Virus record (IMG/VR): IMGVR_UViG_3300035698_011864
Location: 1-29,194 of that record
From: a virus
Length of the DNA stretch: 29,194 bases
Reading direction: 5' to 3' (one strand)
Positions 6,713 to 14,482 of the stretch are shown here, piece by piece (within the stretch, counting starts at the first letter, position 1; each line of letters begins with the position of its first letter). Made by a program: the position numbers and the translations under genes. Under the pieces are notes generated by a model. That model made no database searches. It was given only the letters and a program-made list of their open reading frames with translations, and was not told where the DNA came from.

Positions 6713-8596
6713 ATGAGCAAGAATGTCACAGTCGAATTCGTAGGAGCCAGGAACTCTGCCTCTACGAAGCAACAATACAGATGGTGGGTCGAAGGGGCTT
6801 CTACCATGTATCAGTCCATATTCTCTGTTGTCAATAGGATTGAGAACCAGAACAACTATCAACATGGACTCAACATCAAGCATGCTAGACTCTACTCTGA
6901 CCTTGAACTCCTAGGATTTGCTTCCTACCGTCTGTCTACTTCTAATAGAAATAATAACCTTACAACCAACAGACTGACCTACAACCTAATCAAGTCTGTC
7001 ATCACAACTGCTGCCTCTAAGATAGCTAAGAACAAGCCTAAGCCTCAATTCCTTACAGATAAGGGCGACTGGACTCTCCAGGATAGAGCTAAGAAGCTTA
7101 CTCAGTATGTAGAAGGGGTCTTTTATGACTGTGATCTCTATGACGTAGCTCAGAAAGCTTTCGTAGATGGCTGTATCTTCGGTACTGGTGGTATCAAGTT
7201 CTTCGAGAAGGATGGCAGAATTGCTGCTGAGAAGGTCTTTATTGATGAGATGAGGGTTGACTACGTAGAAGGAATGAGCGGTAAACCTAAGCAAATACAC
7301 CAAGTTAAGTATCTATCTCGTGATCTTCTTGCAGAAATCTATCCTGATCATATGTCAGCTATACAGGGCGCTACATCTGGCCTAGAAGCTGGTGATGAGT
7401 CTGTTGATGATGTAATCAAGGTCGTAGAATCATGGCGACTGGGTACATATAAGAAGAACAAGGACGGTAAAGCTACTGGATCACATGGTAAGCATGCTAT
7501 CTCAATAGACAACGCTACACTCTTCGAAGAGGATTATGACAAGGATTACTTCCCTTTCGTCTTCTTTCGATGGGACAACAGAGTGTCAGGCTTCTTCGGC
7601 TCAGGTCTTGCAGAAGAACTATGTGGAATTCAACTAGCAGTCAACAAGACTCTAATGAACATCCAGAGAGCTCAACACTTGATTGCAGTACCTAGAATCG
7701 CCATTGAAGATGGTTCTAAAGTATCTCCTGCACAGATTAACAACGACATAGGCGCTATTATCAGATATACTGGTACTGCACCTCGATTCGACACCCCTAC
7801 AGCTATGAACGGTGAAGTCTATAATCACCTTAAGTGGTTGATTCAATCAGGATATGAAGTGACTGGGGTATCTCAGATGTCTGCTACCTCACGGAAACCA
7901 TCAGGACTTGACTCTGGAGTAGCTCTACGTGAGTTTAACGACATAGAAACTGAACGATTCATGCTAACAGGTATGAGATACGAGGCGCTCTTCATGGACG
8001 CCGCAAAGATCATCATCGATATGTCACGAGACATGTACTCCAACGACCCATCCCTTAAGATCAATCTTCCTGGTGCTAGCTTCATATCTACCATCAAATG
8101 GAAAGATGTTAATCTAAGAGATGACCAGTTCAAGATGAAAGCATTCCCAGTATCACTACTTCCTTCTACGCCAGCTGGCAAGTTACAGAAGGTACAGGAA
8201 ATGGTCCAAGCTGGTTTTATTCCTCAGGAGCAAGCCATTCAGTTATTAGACTTTCCAGATATAGGTGCCTATGAGTCCATCGAGACTGCTAATCTTAATC
8301 TTATCCAGAAGACTCTAACTGAAATGGTAGATACAGGAGCTTATATACCACCTGAACCACAGATGAATCTAGAACAGGCTGGCTTATACGCTCATAAAGC
8401 ATACTTGAACGGCCGGGTAACAAACCTTGCTGAGGATCGCCTCGAGCTTCTACTTAGATTCATTGATGATGCTGAACGTCTCAAGAACCTAAAAGCACAG
8501 GATCAACAACAAGCACCAACCGCACCAACCGCACCAACCGCTGTTCCTGAAGCACCATTGCAAAGTGATTTGTTACCCAACCTACCCCAAGTATAG
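6713..8596 (+). CDS. Portal protein (head-tail connector)
   Basis: The 627-residue protein follows the terminase, as portals do, and has the usual length for podovirus portals. Typical features are the N-terminal YRWWVEGASTMYQS segment, the conserved-looking GCIFGTGGIKFF stretch after long helices, and FRWDNRVSGFFGSGLAEEL before the stem region. Twelve copies are expected at one capsid vertex as the DNA channel. The C-terminus ends in APT repeats encoded by three 9-base repeats (8513-8539). The ribosome site is AAAGGAAACAGAAT. Confidence 0.88.
   Translation: MSKNVTVEFVGARNSASTKQQYRWWVEGASTMYQSIFSVVNRIENQNNYQHGLNIKHARLYSDLELLGFASYRLSTSNRNNNLTTNRLTYNLIKSVITTAASKIAKNKPKPQFLTDKGDWTLQDRAKKLTQYVEGVFYDCDLYDVAQKAFVDGCIFGTGGIKFFEKDGRIAAEKVFIDEMRVDYVEGMSGKPKQIHQVKYLSRDLLAEIYPDHMSAIQGATSGLEAGDESVDDVIKVVESWRLGTYKKNKDGKATGSHGKHAISIDNATLFEEDYDKDYFPFVFFRWDNRVSGFFGSGLAEELCGIQLAVNKTLMNIQRAQHLIAVPRIAIEDGSKVSPAQINNDIGAIIRYTGTAPRFDTPTAMNGEVYNHLKWLIQSGYEVTGVSQMSATSRKPSGLDSGVALREFNDIETERFMLTGMRYEALFMDAAKIIIDMSRDMYSNDPSLKINLPGASFISTIKWKDVNLRDDQFKMKAFPVSLLPSTPAGKLQKVQEMVQAGFIPQEQAIQLLDFPDIGAYESIETANLNLIQKTLTEMVDTGAYIPPEPQMNLEQAGLYAHKAYLNGRVTNLAEDRLELLLRFIDDAERLKNLKAQDQQQAPTAPTAPTAVPEAPLQSDLLPNLPQV
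8513..8539 (+). repeat. Three tandem 9-base repeats in the portal tail
   Basis: The unit GCACCAACC occurs three times in a row and encodes the APT repeats near the portal C-terminus. Copy number could vary by slippage without breaking the frame. Confidence 0.85.
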
Positions 8597-8604
8597 CTTA
8601 TATG

Positions 8605-8626
8605 CGGGTCCTAAGCAAGACCCATT
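8605..8626 (+). terminator. Weak hairpin after the portal gene
   Basis: GGGTC and GACCC pair around an 8-base loop shortly after the portal stop. No T-run follows, so it is more likely a processing or stability hairpin than a strong terminator. Confidence 0.3.
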
Positions 8627-8672
8627 AATAAACTGCTCACATTTTAATATACTCAATAACTAGGAGATAATT

Positions 8673-9551
8673 ATGAGTAACGAAGTAGTCGTAGAACAAA
8701 TCATCGGTAACCCAGCTGCAGACGCACAAGCAGAAGTCACCCCTGATCCTCAGGATGCAACACCTGCCCCTGCCCCTGCCCCATATGATGACATGTCAGC
8801 CCGATTCGCTGCATTATCCCGTAAGGAGAAGTACCTACAGGAACAGTCAGCAGCCTACAAGGCAGAAGCAGAAGCCTTCAAAACACAGAAAGAAGGATAT
8901 AAGTCTCAGGATGAACTAGCATCACAATTCAAACAAAATCCTCTAGCTGTCTTAAAACACTACGGAATCTCATTCGATGATATGATTGCTGCTTCCTTAG
9001 GCGAAGACCTTCCTCCTCCAACTAACGAATCTCAGATTGAAATGCTACGAGCAGAGATCGAAGGATTCAAAACCTCACAGATAGAAAAAGAAGAGGGTAT
9101 CAGAAGAGCTGAGGAAGATGCATATCAAAATAGTATTGATGAGGCAATACTTTCTCATCAATCTAAGATCATAGATCACTTAAGCCAGAACGTAGCCAAA
9201 TACGAGTTAATTGGTCTGCAGGGTGAACAGGATTTAGTTTGGGAAGTCACAGAAGCTCACTATGAAGCTCACGATGGTGAAATCTTAACTCCAGAACAAG
9301 CATCAGACAAAGTTGAGGCTTACCTTGAAAAGAAAGTACGCGACGCAATGAATCTTAAAAGGTTCGGAGCAGAGGCACCAACGACAGATAGTGCTCAATT
9401 TACAGTAGAAGACGTCAGAACTGCTGAGAAACCAAAGTCACATACTCTGACATCAGATCATGTGCAGCAAGCAGCTCCTTCGGGAAAAGTTCGTCATGTA
9501 GATATTGATGAGTCTAAAAGAAACGCTGCAAGCTTACTTAAATGGAACTAA
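8673..9551 (+). CDS. Capsid scaffolding protein
   Basis: The 292-residue protein lies between portal and capsid genes, the classic scaffold position. It has an Ala/Pro-rich acidic start (about residues 12-38), then RFAALSRKEKYLQEQ and a long charged coiled coil (to about 90), a middle acidic helical part and a basic C-terminal end (DESKRNAASLLKWN) that would bind the inner capsid face. Scaffolds guide procapsid assembly and leave before or during packaging. The ribosome site is TAGGAGATAATT. Assignment rests on position and composition. Confidence 0.82.
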   Translation: MSNEVVVEQIIGNPAADAQAEVTPDPQDATPAPAPAPYDDMSARFAALSRKEKYLQEQSAAYKAEAEAFKTQKEGYKSQDELASQFKQNPLAVLKHYGISFDDMIAASLGEDLPPPTNESQIEMLRAEIEGFKTSQIEKEEGIRRAEEDAYQNSIDEAILSHQSKIIDHLSQNVAKYELIGLQGEQDLVWEVTEAHYEAHDGEILTPEQASDKVEAYLEKKVRDAMNLKRFGAEAPTTDSAQFTVEDVRTAEKPKSHTLTSDHVQQAAPSGKVRHVDIDESKRNAASLLKWN

Positions 9552-9578
9552 CTCCATTACAAACAAGCCGGCAAGTAG

Positions 9579-9710
9579 AACAAGCTACTTAAAGGTAACA
9601 AAGTAAGATGTGTAGAAGACGATCTTGTTTTCGCATCTAATCGTGAAGCTGGAAAGCATTATGGGGTTGACGGTGGTAACATCGAGCTCTTAAGAAGACT
9701 GGATTCATGA
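9579..9710 (+). pseudogene. NUMOD1-like domain remnant between scaffold and capsid genes
   Basis: This frame is open for 43 codons but has no ATG, GTG or TTG near its start. The peptide contains KVRCVEDDLVF, ASNREAGKHYGVDGG and a short tail. This is the pattern of the NUMOD1-type helix-turn-helix found at the C-terminus of HNH homing endonucleases (KxVxCVETGEVFxSxxEAAxxxGVxxxxI). The nuclease part is absent. I read it as the scar of a homing endonuclease gene that once sat here; the match is from memory. Confidence 0.5.
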
Positions 9711-9722
9711 AGAAAATCAACC

Positions 9723-9738
9723 GCACGTTTGAACGTGC
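9723..9738 (+). promoter_or_regulatory. Hairpin GCACGT-TTGA-ACGTGC in the capsid gene leader
   Basis: A perfect 6-base stem with a 4-base loop ends 21 bases before the capsid ATG. The AAAAGGTAATAATATT ribosome site follows it. There is no T-run, so a stabilising or processing element for the capsid mRNA is more likely than a terminator. Confidence 0.45.
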
Positions 9739-9759
9739 ATAAGAAAAGGTAATAATATT

Positions 9760-10986
9760 ATGAGCTTGGATATGGTCAGCTTCGATGCCGCCCTTAAGCA
9801 GCATTACACAGACGACACGGTTCTAAACCTTGTCTACAAAGACAACCCACTTTTGGCTCTAATGCCTAAGTACGAAACCTTCGGCGGCAAGAACCTTCCG
9901 ATTCCATTAATCTATGGCAACCCACAAGGTCGAAGCAAGACTTTCACCAATGCTCAGACTCGTGGATCAGCCACTAATTCATTGATCACTGACTTCGTCC
10001 TAACACGAGTTAAGGATTATTCAATCGCTACTATCGATAATGAGACTCTTGAAGCCTCTAAGGGAAATGCAAACGCCTTCATGGAAGCTGCAACTACTGA
10101 AATCGACGGTGCTATTAACGCTCTTACTCGTTCTGTTGCTATCGGCATGTACGGTGATAGTTCTGCTACAATCGGTCAAGTTAACGCTGAGCCTTCTGTT
10201 GCTGGTACAACTGTTATCACCTTCAAGTCTGCTGGAGACATCACCAACATCGAAAATGGTCAGATCATCAATATCTGGTCTGCCAAGACTGGTGGAACAC
10301 AGCGCTCTACTGACGGTACTGATGTTTCATGGGAAGTTATCGCTGTTGACAGATCTGCAGGAACCTTCACCCTTGATGATGCTTACGACTCCTCTGGTAC
10401 AATCGCTGCTAATGACTACGTCTTCGTTGAAGGCGATAGAGGCTTAGGTCTCTCTGGTCTCGAAGCTTGGGTCCCAGCTGCTGCTCCTTCTGCAACTGCT
10501 TTCTTCGGTGTTGACCGATCTGCTGACACGCAACGTCTTGGTGGAGTTCGATATGACGGTTCTAGCGACCCGATCGAAGAAGCTCTAATCGAAGGTGCAT
10601 CACGTGCAGCTCGTGAAGGTGCTAAAGTCGACCATGCATTCCTTAGCTATGCTAAATATGCTGAGCTTGAAAAAGCTCTAGGAAGCAAAGTTCAGTATGT
10701 TGATCTTAAGATGACTGCTGAAATCGCTTTCCGCGGTGTAATGATCAACGGCCCACGTGGTCCAATCAAAGTCATTCCTGACCAAAACTGTCCAGACGAT
10801 GTTTGCTTTATGCTTCAATTGTCTACCTGGAAGCTTTACTCTTTAGGTAAGGCCATTCGAGTAATTGACACAGACGGTCTTTCAATGCTTCGTCAAGCAA
10901 GTGCTGACGGGGTTGAAGTTCGGTACGGATGTTATGCAAACGTCGGATGCCGTGGACCAGGACTAAACGTGAGGGTTGCTTTGTAA
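9760..10986 (+). CDS. Major capsid protein
   Basis: The 408-residue protein follows the scaffold and is followed by a strong terminator, as expected for the most expressed late gene. Its plan fits an HK97-fold coat: an N-terminal arm (residues 1-60, MSLDMVSFDAALKQHY), an E-loop-like part (NPQGRSKTFTNAQTRGS), long spine helix region (NAFMEAATTEIDGAINALTRSVAIGMYG), an inserted beta domain (about 140-230) and a C-terminal A-domain (DHAFLSYAKYAELEKALGS to GLNVRVAL). Codon use is rich in C/T-ending codons compared with its neighbours, as in highly expressed genes. Confidence 0.88.
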   Translation: MSLDMVSFDAALKQHYTDDTVLNLVYKDNPLLALMPKYETFGGKNLPIPLIYGNPQGRSKTFTNAQTRGSATNSLITDFVLTRVKDYSIATIDNETLEASKGNANAFMEAATTEIDGAINALTRSVAIGMYGDSSATIGQVNAEPSVAGTTVITFKSAGDITNIENGQIINIWSAKTGGTQRSTDGTDVSWEVIAVDRSAGTFTLDDAYDSSGTIAANDYVFVEGDRGLGLSGLEAWVPAAAPSATAFFGVDRSADTQRLGGVRYDGSSDPIEEALIEGASRAAREGAKVDHAFLSYAKYAELEKALGSKVQYVDLKMTAEIAFRGVMINGPRGPIKVIPDQNCPDDVCFMLQLSTWKLYSLGKAIRVIDTDGLSMLRQASADGVEVRYGCYANVGCRGPGLNVRVAL

Positions 10987-11296
10987 ACAAAAACAACAAC
11001 TTGCGCATAATTGAGAGGCCTTCGGGTCTCTCTTTTTATCTATAAAGCCAAGTCCTTAAACTCCACAGTCCTGCAAAGTAACCGACCGAAGGCTGAAAAG
11101 ACAAGCAAAAGCCTAAATAACGAAGCCATAGGATCTCCCCAGAGGTCCGCAAACCCCCTCCCCCCTATACTACCATACCCCTCAATTATCGCCATATTCC
11201 TGACCACACTAACCAAACCAGTATTAATGAGACATGAGTCTCAACAACTAACAGTGCTCTTCCTATTTTGATGAGACTAAATTAAGAGGTGATATT
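10987..11296 (+). other. 310-base non-coding region after the capsid gene
   Basis: Apart from the terminator at 11013-11040 I see no gene. A 86-codon reading frame across it starts at a TTG inside the hairpin and has no ribosome site. The stretch 11151-11182 is almost pure C/T/A. The end carries AAGAGGTGATATT, the ribosome site of the next gene. No clear promoter is seen, although one is expected behind a terminator. Confidence 0.6.
11013..11040 (+). terminator. Rho-independent terminator with TTCG tetraloop
   Basis: GAGAGGCC, loop TTCG, GGTCTCTC, then TTTTTA. The 8-base stem has one G-T pair and a C(UUCG)G tetraloop, a very stable form. It ends the capsid transcript, or lets part of it through to the tail genes. 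Confidence 0.9.
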
Positions 11297-11674
11297 ATCG
11301 CTAACAGGAACTACTCCCGAGTTCAGGGACTAAACAAAGAAATCAAGATCATCGCAGGTCGACTAGAAGATGATGACACCACAAATGCTGGACTTGGCTT
11401 CTCAGGAGCTAACACTGGAACTGGCGTCTACGTTGTTACTCTAGAAGACAAGTATAACGCTCTGTTGGCTTGTACAGCCACTCTTCAGACTACAACTGGT
11501 ACTGATGACTATAATGTCTGTGTCGCTGCTCACGATGTAACTAGTGCTAAGACTATCACTTTTCATGTCTACAAGAGCGATGGTGACGGAACTGGTACAC
11601 TTACTGACCTAGGCGATACTGACGAGATTCACTTCTCTGCATTCCTTCAGAACAGTGCAACTCCAAGCTTCTAA
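11297..11674 (+). CDS. Structural-type protein with ATC start, 125 aa
   Basis: The first ATG/GTG/TTG in this frame is the TTG at 11465, deep in the protein. The frame is open from 11249, and AAGAGGTGA, nearly the full anti-SD complement, lies 4 bases before ATC 11297; the ATC is the best start, giving M-ANRNYSRVQGLN. After a charged start (KEIKIIAGRLEDDD) the protein is Gly/Thr-rich beta (TNAGLGFSGANTGTGVYVVTL; TITFHVYKSDGDGTG) and ends in a hydrophobic strand (IHFSAFLQNS). Its place behind the capsid gene fits a minor head or decoration protein. The function is inferred from position. Confidence 0.7.
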   Translation: MANRNYSRVQGLNKEIKIIAGRLEDDDTTNAGLGFSGANTGTGVYVVTLEDKYNALLACTATLQTTTGTDDYNVCVAAHDVTSAKTITFHVYKSDGDGTGTLTDLGDTDEIHFSAFLQNSATPSF

Positions 11675-11679
11675 TCTAT

Positions 11680-11705
11680 ACTGGGTGGCTTAACGGTCAC
11701 CCAGT
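11680..11705 (+). terminator. Stable hairpin after the ATC-start gene
   Basis: ACTGGGTG and CACCCAGT form a perfect 8-base stem around a 10-base loop, six bases after the stop. It is followed by GTCTTAC, not a T-run, so it may be a weak terminator or an RNA-processing site. Confidence 0.5.
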
Positions 11706-11729
11706 GTCTTACTAAAGGACAATTACAAC

Positions 11730-12029
11730 ATGATGATTAATAAGAAAAAAATAGCTGCTCTTATCGTCAGAGGAATGGAAGATTTCAATCCTGATAGTGA
11801 CAAGAAGACAGCTGACATGTACATGGAAAAAGAACAAGGATTTAAGACTCCTGAGAAGCATGATGACTCTAGAATGGGTTATGAGATGGCCATGAAGGAC
11901 TTCATGGATGCTGTTAAAGATGGCGATGTTAAGAAAGCTTGTAAAGCTATGTGCGAATTCAATGAAATGAGTGAAGGCACGGAATATTACAAGGAAAGTA
12001 TGCATGGCGGAGATAAGGAGGAGTCCTAA
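11730..12029 (+). CDS. Hypothetical charged protein between capsid and adaptor, 99 aa
   Basis: Two ATGs stand in a row (11730, 11733). The protein is helical and strongly charged: KKIAALIVRGMEDFN, a Met-rich middle (GYEMAMKDFMDAVKDGD), a CKAMCEF pair of cysteines and an acidic tail. No family is recognised. Its end carries the AAGGAGGAG ribosome site of the adaptor gene and its TAA overlaps that ATG (12027-12031). Confidence 0.65.
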   Translation: MMINKKKIAALIVRGMEDFNPDSDKKTADMYMEKEQGFKTPEKHDDSRMGYEMAMKDFMDAVKDGDVKKACKAMCEFNEMSEGTEYYKESMHGGDKEES

Positions 12030-12721
12030 TGAGTAACACAGTTACACTACTTCAGCTTAAAACACAAAGCAGAGAAAGAGCGGATATGGAAAACAGTGAC
12101 TTCATCTCCGACTCTGAGCTAACCTCTTACATTAATTCCTCATATGCAGAGCTTTACGACCTGCTAGTATCTCGATATGAAGACTACTTTACAACTGAGA
12201 CTACCCAGACTGTTGCTTCTGGAGCAAGTAGCTTCACTCTACCTACTGACTTCTATAAACTTAGGGGATTAGATTTAGCTCTAGACAATAGCTCTAACAA
12301 CTACACACCAGTTCCTAGGTTTAACTGGAACAACAGGAACGCTAATGTCTCCAGACTCTTGTCTGGTCAGTTCAATGTCTCTTATAGGATAGTAGGCGGC
12401 AACATGGAATTGGTGCCCACAGATAGTGCATCAGGCGACTACAGAATATATTATGTTCCTATCTATACTCCACTTGTTGCTGACACAGACACAGCCGTAA
12501 CAGCAGTGTCCAACCAATCTTGGCACGAATACGTCATCGTAGACGTTGCTATCAAGATGTTATCTAAAGAAGAGTCATCTACCACTCATCTAGAACGTGA
12601 GAAGATGGCACTAATTGATAGGATTGAATCTGCAGCTCGTAACAGAGACGCTAATCAACCAGAAACTGTCTCTGATACAACTAGTCTATATAATGATCCT
12701 GATAGTCTGTTTGTGAGATAA
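12029..12721 (+). CDS. Head-tail adaptor (connector) protein
   Basis: The 230-residue protein follows the head genes. The first 50 residues form helices with the pattern LKTQSRERADMENSDFISDSELTSYINSSYAELYDLL, the usual start of adaptor/gatekeeper proteins that sit under the portal. A beta part follows (SSFTLPTDFYKLRGLDLAL; MELVPTDSASGDYRIYYVP), then a long C-terminal helix (ESSTTHLEREKMALIDRIESAA). Twelve copies would bind the portal ring and carry the nozzle. The start overlaps the upstream stop. Assignment is by pattern and order. Confidence 0.75.
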   Translation: MSNTVTLLQLKTQSRERADMENSDFISDSELTSYINSSYAELYDLLVSRYEDYFTTETTQTVASGASSFTLPTDFYKLRGLDLALDNSSNNYTPVPRFNWNNRNANVSRLLSGQFNVSYRIVGGNMELVPTDSASGDYRIYYVPIYTPLVADTDTAVTAVSNQSWHEYVIVDVAIKMLSKEESSTTHLEREKMALIDRIESAARNRDANQPETVSDTTSLYNDPDSLFVR

Positions 12722-12722
12722 T

Positions 12723-13031
12723 ATGAGTTTAAAAAAGATTAAAACAATAAATTCTAAGGACTATGAGCTTTCAAAAGTACAGCGTAACACTGCTGCATTT
12801 GCTCAACAGTTAATAGGTAATCCTATCTTAGACGGCAACCTGCTTGAAGACTTAGCAGTAACAACTACTGCCACAGACTTTTCACACGGTCTTGGTAGGA
12901 AACCTCTAGGGTATATATTAGTCAAAGCAAGCGCAGGAGTTACCTTATTTGACACAGAGTCAACTACTCCTAATGTCACATTAAAACTAACCGCAAGTGC
13001 GTCCAGCACTATTTCAATCTGGGTCTTTTAA
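12723..13031 (+). CDS. Small virion beta-protein, 102 aa
   Basis: After a basic N-terminus it is mostly beta: FSHGLGRKPLGYILVKASAGVTLFD and TPNVTLKLTASASSTISIWVF. The HGLGRxPxGYxLV block followed by a final Thr/Ser-rich strand is common in small tail or fibre-associated proteins of podoviruses. It lies one base behind the adaptor gene and nine bases before the collar fibre gene, so it probably joins the tail. Confidence 0.6.
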   Translation: MSLKKIKTINSKDYELSKVQRNTAAFAQQLIGNPILDGNLLEDLAVTTTATDFSHGLGRKPLGYILVKASAGVTLFDTESTTPNVTLKLTASASSTISIWVF

Positions 13032-13040
13032 GGAGTAACT

Positions 13041-14198
13041 ATGTCAACAACTTATATGTCTCTTACACTACCTACTGTTAGTGTTACAATAGGTCCAGAG
13101 TGGGCTACAGAACTTAACACAGCCCTAACCACTGTGGATGCTCATGATCACTCTACCGGATCAGGCAATAAAATAACCCAAGCAGGTATCAATGTTAATG
13201 GTACTGTTGAATTTAATGAGAATGCTATTACTGAGGTAGGATCAGCAACGTTTACTAGTCTAACCTCATTGCTAACAGCCACTAATCTGATTCAAGTTAA
13301 AGATGGAGATTTGTATTTCAATGATAGTTCCTCAAATCAAATTAGAATTACAGCTGGTGGAGCTCTTAATGTAGGTTCAGTTGGTGGTATTGGTGGTGAT
13401 TATGCCTCCACAGCTGCTACTGTCTTCTATACTGATGCATCTAAAACCTACTTCTTCCAAGATAGTACTGCTGCTAGGTCTAAGACTGATATTGGATCAC
13501 TAGTTGGTTCGACGCTCGGTATTGCAGCTACTACTACTACTGTAACATCAACCACTACAAACTTTACAGGTGCAACCACTTCACTTTCTAGCGCAACCAC
13601 TAACCTAAATGGTACAACCACCAACCTAAGCGGCACAACAGTCAACGTGTCAGCTGCCACAAACTTCTCTGTCCTACCAACTGGACGAGGCATGGGAATC
13701 CTAGGTGAAATAGTTTGGGTTGCAGCTAATCTAACAGGGGCACATACTATTCCATCAACTGGGACAATGGATTCTAGTGGATGGCAACTATGTGATGGTA
13801 GTGCAATCTCTGGATCAGCCACAATGTCTGGTACTATTCCTGATCTTACCGATTCTAGGTTTCTTATGGGCTCAACAACTGCAGGAACAACAGGCGGAGC
13901 TAACAGTATAACATTAGTAGAAGCTAACTTACCAAGCCATACTCACACCGGAACTACGGCTTCAGGTGGTTCGCATACTCACACTTTTACTAACGGTGCG
14001 TTTAACATGAATGAATCTGCATCGTCTGGCGGCAGTTTTCCTAGAGCAGCCAACTTGAGTAGTGACCGATTAGCGCCAACCATAACTGCTGGTGGAGCAC
14101 ACACTCACACATTCACCACCGCTGCTACTGGTTCAGGAACAAGCTTTAACAACAGACCACTTTATATAACCGCAGTACCATTAATGAGAGTAGGTTAA
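13041..14198 (+). CDS. Tail fibre/collar protein with HxH metal-site tip
   Basis: The 385-residue protein starts behind TTAAGGAGTAACT. Residues 1-50 hold VDAHDHSTGSGNKI, a common virion-attachment start of fibre proteins. Residues about 155-215 are Thr/Asn-rich repeats (TTTNFTGATTSLSSATTNLN), a trimeric beta fibre. The C-terminal third is a phage collar domain: GWQLCDGSAI, DSRFLMGS, NLPSHTHTG, SHTHTFT, AHTHTFT and PLYITAVPLMRVG. In T4 gp12 the HxH pairs of this domain bind a metal ion on the trimer axis. It likely forms part of the adsorption apparatus. Confidence 0.82.
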   Translation: MSTTYMSLTLPTVSVTIGPEWATELNTALTTVDAHDHSTGSGNKITQAGINVNGTVEFNENAITEVGSATFTSLTSLLTATNLIQVKDGDLYFNDSSSNQIRITAGGALNVGSVGGIGGDYASTAATVFYTDASKTYFFQDSTAARSKTDIGSLVGSTLGIAATTTTVTSTTTNFTGATTSLSSATTNLNGTTTNLSGTTVNVSAATNFSVLPTGRGMGILGEIVWVAANLTGAHTIPSTGTMDSSGWQLCDGSAISGSATMSGTIPDLTDSRFLMGSTTAGTTGGANSITLVEANLPSHTHTGTTASGGSHTHTFTNGAFNMNESASSGGSFPRAANLSSDRLAPTITAGGAHTHTFTTAATGSGTSFNNRPLYITAVPLMRVG

Positions 14199-14203
14199 GA
14201 GAT

Positions 14204-14458
14204 ATGCCAATTTATAAGATAAAATACCGCAAGATAGGTAAATGGTTCTGGACTACCAAGAAGGTAGTTGGAACTGGATTCAGTGAAGACTCAGGCAGAT
14301 TCTTTTTGTATGCAGCTGATGGCGGAATTCATGAAATACCAAATTGGCTTAATAATTATGAAGTAATTCTAGGCACTGATTGGGTAATAGCTACCAAAGA
14401 CAAGATGGAAGACGAAGCAGGCGCTGAAATAAAGCTTAGATCAAACATCAAAGCATAA
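14204..14458 (+). CDS. Hypothetical protein, 84 aa
   Basis: A small basic/aromatic protein starting MPIYKIKYRKIGKWFW, with a beta-rich middle (GRFFLYAADGGIHEIP) and LGTDWVIATKDKMEDEAG near the end. This build is seen in small proteins next to tail genes of other podoviruses, without known function. It lies six bases after the collar fibre and 24 bases before the ATC start of the nozzle gene. Confidence 0.65.
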   Translation: MPIYKIKYRKIGKWFWTTKKVVGTGFSEDSGRFFLYAADGGIHEIPNWLNNYEVILGTDWVIATKDKMEDEAGAEIKLRSNIKA

Positions 14459-14482
14459 CTCATTTAACTAAAGGAGATAGTC

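Noticed and set aside
10040-10447. 135-codon plus-strand frame inside the capsid gene
   Set aside because: Leu/Ser-rich shadow of the capsid gene in another frame; no ribosome site.
11011-11271. 86-codon frame after the capsid terminator
   Set aside because: It starts with TTG inside the terminator hairpin, has no ribosome site and reads as low-quality protein.
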